From Aeropyrum sp. (GTDB lineage Archaea; Thermoproteota; Thermoprotei_A; Sulfolobales; Acidilobaceae), in contig WAKF01000071.1 in the NCBI GenBank assembly GCA_015523465.1, forward strand, positions 1 through 39,677: a DNA stretch of 39,677 nt, in the 5' to 3' direction. A program made the position numbers and the translations under genes. Under the pieces are notes generated by a model, which saw nothing but the letters and a program-made list of their open reading frames with translations, was not told the DNA's origin and made no database searches. Shown here one piece after another: positions 23,648-31,204 of this stretch (positions within the stretch are counted from its first letter, which is position 1; the number at the start of each line of letters is the position of its first letter).

Positions 23648-24707
23648 CCCTCACCTTCAAAGCAGATAATAGCCCGAGAAGCCTTCCCCTCCTAGACACG
23701 AGCCCTGCAAGGCCCTCCGGGAAGAATAGTAGAGTGACTCCAACGGCAAGCATAGAGAGGGCCTTATTATACTTGATTATGGCTCCGAAGCCTGTTAACT
23801 GCTGTATAAGATACGCAGCGTAGACCTCTATAACACCTATTAGGAAGCCTCCAGCGATCCCTCCGAACACATTAGTTATACCTCCTACAACGCTTCCGGC
23901 GAAAGCGCTAACTACTATCTCGTCTGCGGGCGAGGTAGCGCTTATGGGCTTTAGCGGAGCAGTATCGGCTGCAAATAGCATTATGAAGCCTGCAACTCCG
24001 GCTGTAGCCCCTCCTATAATCCATGCTAGGGCGTATATCGCCTCCACATTAATCCCCAGTACCGAGGCTAGTGAGGGGTTTTCTATGGCAGCCCTCATTT
24101 TAACTCCTATCAGAGTCTTGAAGAGGAGTATGTAGAGTCCCACGGCTATTAGTATGGAGGCTGCTAGGGAGAATATGAACATGCCTCTAAACCCCTCCAC
24201 TTTGAAGTCGTAGGATGACATATCCATGCTTGTAGAGGAGAGGGCTATATTGTCTAGTAGGGGCTTAACCTCCATGTGAGTATTGTAGAGAACGAGCACC
24301 GCTAGGAGTAGGAAGTCGTAGGCTAGCGTAGCTATCATAAGCATTAGGAAGTCCGCGCCCCTTCTGAGGAGGGGCCTCAGTATAACATAGTATTCGAAGA
24401 GCGTTGTGGCGGTTGCTGCCAGAACCCCAGCTATGAGTCCTGCAATGTATACGTATACGGGGTATGGAACTAGTATCTCGAGGCCTAGCAGTTCTATGGG
24501 TTCGAAGCTATATTCTATCCCCATTCTAGTGATCAAGATGCCTATTACGGTGGCTGACGCGTATGCTCCTACGAGGGCTATTCTGGCGTGGGCAAAGTTG
24601 AAGACCTTTGTAGTTAGGTAGATGAGGGTTATGCCTAGGCTAAGGAGCGCTATGACGCTAGAATATATTACAGTGTTCTTTAAGACTATAGGGTCTATGA
24701 GGGCCAC
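23631..24707 (-). CDS. livH: Branched-chain amino acid type ABC permease, LivH-like
   Basis: A 358-aa permease with eight to ten membrane segments and the coupling loop GVKMRAAIENPSLASVLGINVEA typical of LivH. It pairs with the LivM-like subunit to form the channel. GTG start 3 bp after the livF stop, with GGTGA close by; the two permeases overlap by 17 bp. Confidence 0.9.
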   Translation of the reverse strand: MALIDPIVLKNTVIYSSVIALLSLGITLIYLTTKVFNFAHARIALVGAYASATVIGILITRMGIEYSFEPIELLGLEILVPYPVYVYIAGLIAGVLAATATTLFEYYVILRPLLRRGADFLMLMIATLAYDFLLLAVLVLYNTHMEVKPLLDNIALSSTSMDMSSYDFKVEGFRGMFIFSLAASILIAVGLYILLFKTLIGVKMRAAIENPSLASVLGINVEAIYALAWIIGGATAGVAGFIMLFAADTAPLKPISATSPADEIVVSAFAGSVVGGITNVFGGIAGGFLIGVIEVYAAYLIQQLTGFGAIIKYNKALSMLAVGVTLLFFPEGLAGLVSRRGRLLGLLSALKVRGGRSG

Positions 24708-24710
24708 AGC

Positions 24711-25442
24711 TCACCCCCCGATTCCAAGGTACATCTTAGCCAAGTCTTCCCTAGCCATTAACTCCCTAGCGTCGCCATCGAATACTATTCTACCGTTGAC
24801 CACTAGTACCCCTTTATCCCCGATTTCTAGCCCCGCCTTAACGTTCTGCTCGACGAGGACTACAGTGTAGCCCTGTTCATTAAGGGTCTTAACATAGCCC
24901 AGGACCTCCTTCGCCAGTTTGGGTGAGAGGCCCGCTGTGGGCTCGTCTATCAAGAACACCTTGGGCTTCCTCATAACCCCTATAGCCATAGCTAGCATTT
25001 GCCTTTCGCCTCCACTCAGGGTACCAGCTTTCTGGCTCTTCCTCTCTTTGAGCCTAGGGAACATGTCAAATACCTCTTTCAGCCTCTCCTCGAAAATGCT
25101 GGGCGGTAGATCGTAGCCTGCTAGCTTAAGGTTCTCCATGACAGTTAAGCCTGCAAACACGTTTTCGAGCTGGAATATGAATGCCATCCCCAGCTTTGCC
25201 CGGGCATGCGGCGGTAGCCGGGTAATATCTCTACCCTCAAATAAGACCTTACCCTTGTAGACCTTAGTCAGGCCGAATAGGGTCTTGAGCAGTGTACTCT
25301 TCCCAGCGCCGTTAGGTCCTACAATCACCGTTATCTTGCCTCGAGGGATCTCCAGGCTTACATCGAAAAGGGCCTGTAGGCCTCCGTAGCCCGCGCTCAC
25401 CCTCTCAACAACTATTATACTATCCTCAGCCATAGAGATCAC
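24711..25442 (-). CDS. livF: ABC transporter ATPase, LivF-like
   Basis: The 243-aa ATPase has Walker A GPNGAGKST (42-50), Q-loop FIFQLENVF, signature LSGGERQMLAMA, Walker B VFLIDEPTAGL and H-loop-type VVLVEQNV, the LivF subfamily wording. It powers the permease pair together with the LivG-like ATPase. The GTG at 25442 overlaps the livG stop (GTGA), but an in-frame ATG at 25433 is better placed behind GGAGGGTGA and may be the true start. Confidence 0.92.
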   Translation of the reverse strand: MISMAEDSIIVVERVSAGYGGLQALFDVSLEIPRGKITVIVGPNGAGKSTLLKTLFGLTKVYKGKVLFEGRDITRLPPHARAKLGMAFIFQLENVFAGLTVMENLKLAGYDLPPSIFEERLKEVFDMFPRLKERKSQKAGTLSGGERQMLAMAIGVMRKPKVFLIDEPTAGLSPKLAKEVLGYVKTLNEQGYTVVLVEQNVKAGLEIGDKGVLVVNGRIVFDGDARELMAREDLAKMYLGIGG

Positions 25443-26233
25443 CCTCCCAGGTAGCTTTCTAATACCGCCTTGTCATTCAGTACCTCTTCAGGCTTACCCT
25501 GACTTATAACCCTACCCATATTCATGGCGTAGGCGTAGTCAACGTACCTCGCTACAAGCCCGATCCTATGCTCAACTATGAGGAAAGATATTCCTCTCTC
25601 GCTTGCCAAGCTCCGGATCCTCTCGAATATTGAGTCTACGAGAACAGGGTTGACTCCAGCCGCAGGCTCATCCATGATTATAGTGTCGGCCCCCCTCATT
25701 ATAGCCCTACCAATCTCAAGCAGCTTCATTTGGCCTCCGCTAAGCTCTGAAGCCCTAGCATCCCACTTACTCTCGAGGCCAACCCACTTCAACACTTCAA
25801 AAGCCCTAGCAACCATCCTCTTCTCGAAAGGCTTCCAAAGCCTCCTAGCTATCGCAGATATATATGGCCTCTCGCCGGGGTTGCCGTCAACAGATACCAG
25901 AAGGTTCTCGAGCACCGTCAGGTTTAGGAACGGCTTTGGTATCTGGAAGGTCCTAGCTATACCCAGCTTAGCCCTTTCGTGTGGCGGGAGCCTCGTTATA
26001 TCCTTGCCCTTATAGTACACGCGCCCAGCATCGGGCTCTATAAACCCTGTTATCACGTTAACTAGCGTAGTCTTACCGCTACCGTTAGGCCCTATAAGTA
26101 GTGTTACCTTACCCTTGGGGACCGCTATGCTGACTCCATCTAAAGCTACTATCCCCCCAAACCTCTTCACTACACCCACAGTCCTGATCACATACTCCTC
26201 TGGCATCCTATCCTCAGTCACGCCAGCAACCAC
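25439..26233 (-). CDS. livG: ABC transporter ATPase, LivG-like
   Basis: A 264-aa ATPase with Walker A GPNGSGKTT (48-56), signature LSGGQMKLLEIGRA, Walker B IIMDEPAAGV and SFLIVEHRI. The insert and the ARTFQIPKPFLNLTVLENL stretch are LivG-like. It follows the binding-protein gene after 162 bp that include a minus-strand T-run, so it may have lower expression than the binding protein or its own promoter. Starts are GTG at 26233, a GTG four codons later, or ATG at codon 10; the choice is uncertain. Confidence 0.9.
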   Translation of the reverse strand: MVAGVTEDRMPEEYVIRTVGVVKRFGGIVALDGVSIAVPKGKVTLLIGPNGSGKTTLVNVITGFIEPDAGRVYYKGKDITRLPPHERAKLGIARTFQIPKPFLNLTVLENLLVSVDGNPGERPYISAIARRLWKPFEKRMVARAFEVLKWVGLESKWDARASELSGGQMKLLEIGRAIMRGADTIIMDEPAAGVNPVLVDSIFERIRSLASERGISFLIVEHRIGLVARYVDYAYAMNMGRVISQGKPEEVLNDKAVLESYLGG

Positions 26234-26361
26234 ACCCTAGGTTTAAGTGAAGTCTTTAAGATATCAACTTAACCTTTTCCCTCGCCCTGGAGGGTTTATG
26301 AGGACCTCTAGTAACCGGGTTCTTACGCGCAGAAACAGGGGATAAGGAGAATAGAAATGGG

Positions 26362-26371
26362 AAAAAGAAAT
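26362..26371 (-). terminator. T-run after the binding-protein gene
   Basis: On the minus strand, about 25-35 nt after the stop of the binding-protein gene, the sequence reads TTTCTTTTTC followed by further T-rich triplets. Such runs end transcription in archaea. Partial stop here would give more binding protein than ATPases and permeases. Confidence 0.4.
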
Positions 26372-26395
26372 GGTGCTGGGGATCGAGGGTTAGGC

Positions 26396-27925
26396 CTAAC
26401 TACCCCTCATTCTCAGGAAGTAGAAGGCCGCTGCAGCTACCACTACTATGATTATAATCGCTGCTACTATGGCGGTAGTACTAATACCTCCCTCCTCTGG
26501 GGTCGTCATAGTCTCTGCAGGCTTCTCGGCGGGAGGAGCTTCAGTCTCGGTCTCGGCAGGCGCAGGGGTCTCCTCCTTAGGCTTCTCAGGCGTCGCCTCG
26601 GCCGGCTTCTCCTCCTTCATAGCCGCGAACTTGGCACTGAAGAGGTCTGGGAACGTCTTACCGTCAGGCAGCGCAGTCCACTCGTTCTTGTCCTCAACGC
26701 CCTTATAGACTCCAACCTTGACCCACTCAGGCTTCCCTCCGACCTTATAGATAATCCACCAGTCGTAGTCTGCAGTAGCCCTGTCACCAGCATCGTTCAA
26801 CGGGAACTTGCCCGTAGCGGCCATGCCAGCGAACTCGTCGCTAGTCGTTATCTCGGGTAGGACCTGCTTCACAGCGTTAACTAGCTCGTCGGGGCTACCC
26901 TTGGGGCCTACCTTCAATAGGGCTAGGGTTAGAGCCACTACAGCGTCGTAGGCTGCATAGCTGTAAGCGTCGGGCTCCTCTCCGATCTTAGCCTTGACCT
27001 CATCCTTCACCCTTAGCTGCGTCTCAGTGGCTGCAGGGGAGAATATTGGGTTAATGAAGAGGGTCTCCATAGAGAACTCGGCTGCTACAGGGTCCTTTAT
27101 GAACTCGCTCAGGTTCGCTGTGCCATCGCTGCCAAACCAGGCAACCTCCCTAAGCTCCTTATAGTTGGCAGCCTGCTTGAAGAGTTGAACCACCTCCTTG
27201 AAGCCTATAGCTATCACAGCCACCTTATCGTAGCCATACTCGCTCACAAGGGCCTTCACGTCGTTGGCGGCGCTGCTAGCTATGGCTGAGAAGTTGGGGC
27301 TCTCAGGGTTGTAGCTATAGACGTTCTTGACCTCAATGCCCAGGCTCTCGAGCACACTCTTAGTAGCCTTAGCTAGTCCCTCACCCCAAGTGTCAGCCCT
27401 ATTAATGATGACTACAGCCTTAATACCAAGATCCCTGGCAAGGGCCCCTATAGCCTTACTCTGCACGTCGTCAGCCGGACAGAACCTGAAGACGTTGTCG
27501 CCGGGTATCGCTAGCTCGATAGCAGTGCTGCTGGGGCTTATGAGTAGCACGTTGTTCTGGTCTGCTAGCTCCTTCAGCTTCTTTACCTCAGCGCTGGTCA
27601 TGGGGCCTACTATGAACTTTATGCCCTGGGCTACAAGGCTGTTGAACTGTTGCACGGCTACGTCAGGCTTCGTCTGAGTGTCAGCGACTACTAGCTCCAG
27701 CCTAAACCAGGCGTTCTGCTGCTCCAGGTACTTGTTCATGTCGTCTACGGCCACCTCTACAGCAGCCTTAGCCCTCACACCATAGCTCTGAAGGTCGCCT
27801 GTTAGTGGTAGTAGGGCTCCTATAGTAATAGTTTGCTGTGCCTGAGCGACCTGGGTGAAGGAGGCTGCTAGGCTTAACGCTAACACTGCAACGAGGGCTA
27901 GGGCGGCGAGAGCCGTATACCTCAT
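26396..27925 (-). CDS. Extracellular solute-binding protein, C-terminally anchored
   Basis: A 509-aa type I periplasmic-binding-fold protein (LivK-like). It has a signal peptide (residues about 1-28, ending VAQAQ), then ITIGALLPLTGDLQSYG, the standard start of the binding lobe. After residue about 440 comes a linker of Glu, Pro, Ala and Thr repeats, then one membrane segment (about 483-503) ending FYFLRMRGS. The linker and C-terminal anchor replace the bacterial lipid anchor and are usual in crenarchaea, which have a pseudo-periplasm under the S-layer. Substrate unknown. ATG start with GGAGGTG 6 nt upstream; TATA box at 27974-27981. Confidence 0.93.
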   Translation of the reverse strand: MRYTALAALALVAVLALSLAASFTQVAQAQQTITIGALLPLTGDLQSYGVRAKAAVEVAVDDMNKYLEQQNAWFRLELVVADTQTKPDVAVQQFNSLVAQGIKFIVGPMTSAEVKKLKELADQNNVLLISPSSTAIELAIPGDNVFRFCPADDVQSKAIGALARDLGIKAVVIINRADTWGEGLAKATKSVLESLGIEVKNVYSYNPESPNFSAIASSAANDVKALVSEYGYDKVAVIAIGFKEVVQLFKQAANYKELREVAWFGSDGTANLSEFIKDPVAAEFSMETLFINPIFSPAATETQLRVKDEVKAKIGEEPDAYSYAAYDAVVALTLALLKVGPKGSPDELVNAVKQVLPEITTSDEFAGMAATGKFPLNDAGDRATADYDWWIIYKVGGKPEWVKVGVYKGVEDKNEWTALPDGKTFPDLFSAKFAAMKEEKPAEATPEKPKEETPAPAETETEAPPAEKPAETMTTPEEGGISTTAIVAAIIIIVVVAAAAFYFLRMRGS

Positions 27926-27973
27926 ATTAACACCTCCACCCCGCTCATAGAATATGTACCGCCTAAGGCTTCC

Positions 27974-27981
27974 TATTTAAA
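27974..27981 (-). promoter_or_regulatory. TATA box of the solute-binding protein operon
   Basis: Minus-strand TTTAAATA is centred near 27977, predicting transcription start near 27951 and a leader of about 25 nt that includes GGAGGTG (27932-27938) before the ATG at 27925. Confidence 0.55.
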
Positions 27982-28090
27982 CTTTCACCTTGTAAAGAAG
28001 CTCAATGCCACGACCTAGTGTACTACAAGCTGCAGTAGACATGGGAGAAAGGAGTGAAAGACTGGGAGAGTGCGGTATAAGGTGTCTGAG

Positions 28091-28191
28091 CCCCGCTAAT
28101 ATTAGCCTCACCAGTAGCATCATAACTTTGTGGAGGGATGAATGGACCGCCAGTGGCCCGACCCCCTGGGGGTGAGGAGCTTTCAGCGGGG
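28091..28191. ncRNA. Candidate structured RNA, 101 nt
   Basis: CCCCGCT (28091-28097) pairs perfectly with AGCGGGG (28185-28191). Inside, CCTCACC (28106-28112) pairs with GGTGAGG (28171-28177), with loops of 8 and 7 nt between. The centre contains ACCCCCTGGGGGT, which offers an alternative fold that competes with the second stem. A plus-strand hairpin and T-run follow at 28222-28246, which would suit a plus-strand transcript. A TATAAGG near 28076-28081 is too close for the usual spacing. Class unknown. Confidence 0.28.
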
Positions 28192-28221
28192 TAGACCTCC
28201 GCTTTAAAGGTATTTCAACAG

Positions 28222-28246
28222 TAAGCCGGGGGCTCACTCTATTTTT
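28222..28246 (+). terminator. Hairpin and T-run
   Basis: AGCC-GGG-GGCT followed by CACTCTATTTTT on the plus strand looks like a terminator for a transcript coming from the left. The TATTTTTA part is also placed to act as a TATA box for the next hairpin. Confidence 0.3.
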
Positions 28247-28270
28247 AGCGTTTATGGCGTCGGCTTAAAC

Positions 28271-28315
28271 ACGGCCGGTCATAACCCCCCTCCAGGGGGT
28301 TCCAGTCACGGCCGT
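28271..28315 (+). ncRNA. Candidate two-stem hairpin RNA, 45 nt
   Basis: ACGGCCG (28271-28277) pairs with CGGCCGT (28309-28315), and AACCCCC (28283-28289) pairs with GGGGGTT (28295-28301) around CTCCA. The internal loop is GTCAT against CCAGTCA, a layout like a pseudouridylation pocket, but no kink-turn or ACA box is seen. The box TATTTTTA (28240-28247) is centred about 27 bp before 28271, which is the right distance for its start on the plus strand. Confidence 0.3.
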
Positions 28316-28476
28316 CTCCCCATCCAGAATTTCCCTTGAGCTTCTAAGGGTTTGAAGCCTTTGTCCGGCGTCTACCCGGCGTTCACGCTGAGAGGCTATA
28401 CGGGTAAGTATGCGTGTAGAGCAAGCCTGCTAGGTCTCGGCTTGAGTAGTGTATAGTCTGGCGCGGGTGTAGCTAG

Positions 28477-29184
28477 TTGGGTAGACGTAGGCTTCTGGGC
28501 CTACCCCGCGAGGGCGGGGCTATTGGTGTCTGGGTTAGCGGCATGGCCTATGGCCTAGTATATGCGTTGCTTAGGGGCTACGATATGATGCTTCTCTCAA
28601 CAGCCCTGTTAGGCTCCATTGCAACCCTATTCCTAGTTGACTGGGCTAGGTACGGCTCGGGGTTTAGAAGGCTAGTTGCTATAGTGGCCCCCGGCGTGCT
28701 CCTCGGCTTCGTAGTCTTCGATAAGTTCCCCTGGAGCATAGCTTTAGCGGCTTTCGAAGCTTCCCTCCTTGCAGCTAGCCTCCAGCTTAAGAGTCTATGG
28801 CGCATAGTCTTGGGGGGCGGCTTGCTAGGTGGCGTAGGCGGATTCGTAGCCTTAGCTAGCCCTGAGTGCGGGATAGTAGAGTCGCTCCTTCCGGGCTCTT
28901 ACCTCCTAATGGCTACTGGCTTCTCGGGTTTGAGGGCTGTGGGGGTTAAGAGGGAGACTGTGACAGGCTTCGCTATAGGCTTGGGCATGCTCACTGCCTT
29001 TACTGTGTACTACCTGCTGGAAGGGGTGTTCACCATAGTCCTAGTATTGTCACTTGATGTAGTGTCGAGGGTGCTAGGGTGGCTTTTAGGATTTTATCAG
29101 TCAATGAGGCTTAGGACCTACGGGTTCCTAGAGGCTTTCAGGACGCTCGTAGTGATGGTTTTGGCGGGGTTTCTTGCGGGGTGA
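28477..29184 (+). CDS. Multi-pass membrane protein of unknown function
   Basis: The 235-aa protein has six to eight hydrophobic segments and few charged residues outside the short loops. I do not recognise a family. The TTG start is preceded by GGGTG with 7-nt spacing; a later start at the ATG of residue 23 is possible since the first 20 residues are basic (GRRRLLGLPREGG). GTATAG about 26 bp before the start could be its TATA box. It stands alone, convergent with the ABC-2 permease gene. Confidence 0.7.
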   Translation: MGRRRLLGLPREGGAIGVWVSGMAYGLVYALLRGYDMMLLSTALLGSIATLFLVDWARYGSGFRRLVAIVAPGVLLGFVVFDKFPWSIALAAFEASLLAASLQLKSLWRIVLGGGLLGGVGGFVALASPECGIVESLLPGSYLLMATGFSGLRAVGVKRETVTGFAIGLGMLTAFTVYYLLEGVFTIVLVLSLDVVSRVLGWLLGFYQSMRLRTYGFLEAFRTLVVMVLAGFLAG

Positions 29185-29213
29185 GCGTCTTAGACGGGTC
29201 ACGCCTAGAAGGT

Positions 29214-30146
29214 TTAGACCTCGATCTTTAGTGCAAGCCTGTAGTTGAGGTAGGCTAGGGCTAAAGCTCCAATAGCGGTTGATGCTATGTAGAGTGGAAG
29301 GACCTCGAGGGGCGTCAGGCTTACTTCCACTAGGCTCGCTGCTACTTCAGGGTTTTCTACTAGGGGTAACGGGAGCGGTATGAACTTGTTGTCGAACTCT
29401 ATCAGGTAGTATAGTATCGCTGGTAAAGTAGGCCCCGCCGTTATCGGGATAGCACCCGAGACTATAATGTTGAGTTCGTAGTACTTCCTCCAGGCCTCCA
29501 GACTTAGAGGGTTCTTTATGATGATTATTGAGAGTGAAAGGCCTATTACAACGCCTGTTAACAGGCTAGCTGCAGCCCCCAGGATGAAGCCTGTCACAGC
29601 GTTCCTAGTTAAGCCTCCGAAGAGGGAAGCTATGAGGGCTGTAGGGACGCTACCCAGCCCTATAAGGGCGCCTAGTATGGGAGCTAGCCAGACACCCTTC
29701 TGCCAGCCTCCCACTATGGTGGCGGAGACTCCCGCCGCCACTCCGGCTAGAGCGAAGACTATGACTAGAAAGGCGGTCAAGGCTATGAGTTTACCCATAA
29801 CGTACCCTTTCCTGCCTAGAGGCCTGATCGCTATGAGCCTAAGACCGCCCTCTCGTAGGTCTGAGGCTAGCAGGTCGCCTCCGTAGAGCACCGCCACCAG
29901 CCATGCCCACCCAGCTAGCCCTAGGCTCGCGACGGCACCCCCCGCTATGCTCGAGCCTATGTCGAGCCCCATTATGAGGGCCCACAGCCTTTCATCCTCG
30001 ACCTGGGCCCCCACAGCCTTAAGTATCGCCGCCACGAGAACTGGGAGGAACGTGAAGACTATAACCAGGATCAGCGTCTTCTTCCTCAAATCCCTCTTAA
30101 ACTCATATAGCATTATGCCGTATAGGCCCTTAGCCACCGCCCTCAC
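29214..30146 (-). CDS. ABC-2 type permease
   Basis: A 310-aa membrane protein with about six membrane segments; the region LLASDLREGGLRLIAIRPLGRKGYVMGKL (in part) is the ABC-2 pattern in which the permease is described by the loop after the second segment. It forms an exporter with the ATPase encoded just upstream, whose end it overlaps by 17 bp. Substrate unknown; drugs, lipids or peptides are common for this class. Confidence 0.87.
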   Translation of the reverse strand: MRAVAKGLYGIMLYEFKRDLRKKTLILVIVFTFLPVLVAAILKAVGAQVEDERLWALIMGLDIGSSIAGGAVASLGLAGWAWLVAVLYGGDLLASDLREGGLRLIAIRPLGRKGYVMGKLIALTAFLVIVFALAGVAAGVSATIVGGWQKGVWLAPILGALIGLGSVPTALIASLFGGLTRNAVTGFILGAAASLLTGVVIGLSLSIIIIKNPLSLEAWRKYYELNIIVSGAIPITAGPTLPAILYYLIEFDNKFIPLPLPLVENPEVAASLVEVSLTPLEVLPLYIASTAIGALALAYLNYRLALKIEV

Positions 30147-31047
30147 CCCTCACAAGGGCTAGGTAGGCCTCTTCTAGGTCTAGTCTAGCCGATGACACCC
30201 CGTATATCCTCACGATACCCTTCAAAGCAATAACCACGTCCTCAACGTCGGCATCCAGGACCTCAACCCTCTTAGCCGAGACTAGCTGGGCTTTAAGCCC
30301 CTTAGCTCTTAAAACGTCGAGGGCCCTCTTAGCATCGTCTACATCAGCGACGACTTTCCTAGCCTGGGTGAGCTTGGAGAGTAGGTCCTCCACCCCGCCC
30401 CTATACAAGACCCTCTTTTTCAAGACTACCACAGAGCTTGCCAGGCCCTCCACCTCCTTAAGCAGGTGGCTACTCAGCAATACAGCCGCGCCTTCCCCAC
30501 CAGTAGCCTCAGATATGAGTCTTCTCACCTCAGCTATCCACTCGGCGTCAAGCCCCGCCATAGGCTCGTCCATCAGGTACACGCTTCTCGGCTGGAGGAA
30601 CGCCTGGGCTATAAGCACCCTCTTCCTCTCCCCCTTACTAAGCCCGCCGAGCCTCCTCCCACAGAAGTCCTCGGCGCCTAGGAGAGCCAGGGCCCTCCTA
30701 GCTTGGACTCTAGCATCTAGCGACGACATACCCTCCATTACCGCTAGATACTCTAGAAGTTCGCATGCTGTTAGCCAGGGAGGGGCTTCAGGGGTTTCAG
30801 GAACGTAGCCTACCTCCCTAGCGACCCTGGGAGGCAGGCCGCCCAGCACGGTCTCCCCTAGCACCCTCACATGGCCCCTGTCAGGCCTGGCAAGGCCTAG
30901 TATACACCTTATTATAGTGGTTTTCCCGGCACCGTTAGGTCCTAGAAGGCCCGTAACCCTCCCTTCCTCCACGTAGAAGGTGACATCCTCAACTGCAACC
31001 CTCCACTTATACCTCTTAGTTAGCCCCTCAACCTCCACAAGCCCCAC
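30130..31047 (-). CDS. ABC-2 exporter ATPase (CcmA-like)
   Basis: The 305-aa protein has Walker A GLLGPNGAGKTT (about 33-44), signature LSKGERKRVLIAQAF, Walker B VYLMDEPMAGLD and SSHLLKEVE, all typical of ABC-2 ATPases, and a C-terminal extension of 80 aa found in this subfamily. It is the first gene of the two-gene operon. It diverges from the second reverse gyrase gene across 157 bp. Confidence 0.92.
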   Translation of the reverse strand: MGLVEVEGLTKRYKWRVAVEDVTFYVEEGRVTGLLGPNGAGKTTIIRCILGLARPDRGHVRVLGETVLGGLPPRVAREVGYVPETPEAPPWLTACELLEYLAVMEGMSSLDARVQARRALALLGAEDFCGRRLGGLSKGERKRVLIAQAFLQPRSVYLMDEPMAGLDAEWIAEVRRLISEATGGEGAAVLLSSHLLKEVEGLASSVVVLKKRVLYRGGVEDLLSKLTQARKVVADVDDAKRALDVLRAKGLKAQLVSAKRVEVLDADVEDVVIALKGIVRIYGVSSARLDLEEAYLALVRGEGGG

Positions 31048-31204
31048 TCACAGGACACCAATATAGTAGGTTATGGCTGGGGAAGAGCAGGATTAAGGTA
31101 TTACTACCCCTCAACCATGCTCCCCACGCCCCTAGCTAATCCTGTTTTAGGGTAGCGCCGGAGGGGGTGAACGCTAGCCGCCCGCAGGACCTGGGTGAGA
31201 CGCT

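Larger units (their letters stand above)
27926..28476. other. 551-bp gene-free region rich in hairpins
   Basis: This gap between divergent genes holds no convincing protein gene. It contains the promoter of the binding-protein gene, a palindrome GCTAATATTAGC (28095-28106), two nested-stem structures (28091-28191 and 28271-28315, listed separately), a hairpin plus T-run on the plus strand (28222-28246), a small stem CCCTT/AAGGG near 28343-28360 and a direct repeat CCGGCGT-CTAC-CCGGCGT near 28366-28383. Confidence 0.6.

Noticed and set aside
27977-28237. Minus-strand frame of 86 codons
   Set aside because: It runs into the TATA box of the binding-protein gene, has unlikely composition, and crosses the structured elements.
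28460-28530. tRNA-like sequence (GTAGCTAGTTGGGTAGA and a GTAGGC/GCCTAC stem)
   Set aside because: No T arm with TTCGAAT-like sequence and no acceptor pairing; it overlaps the start of the membrane protein gene.
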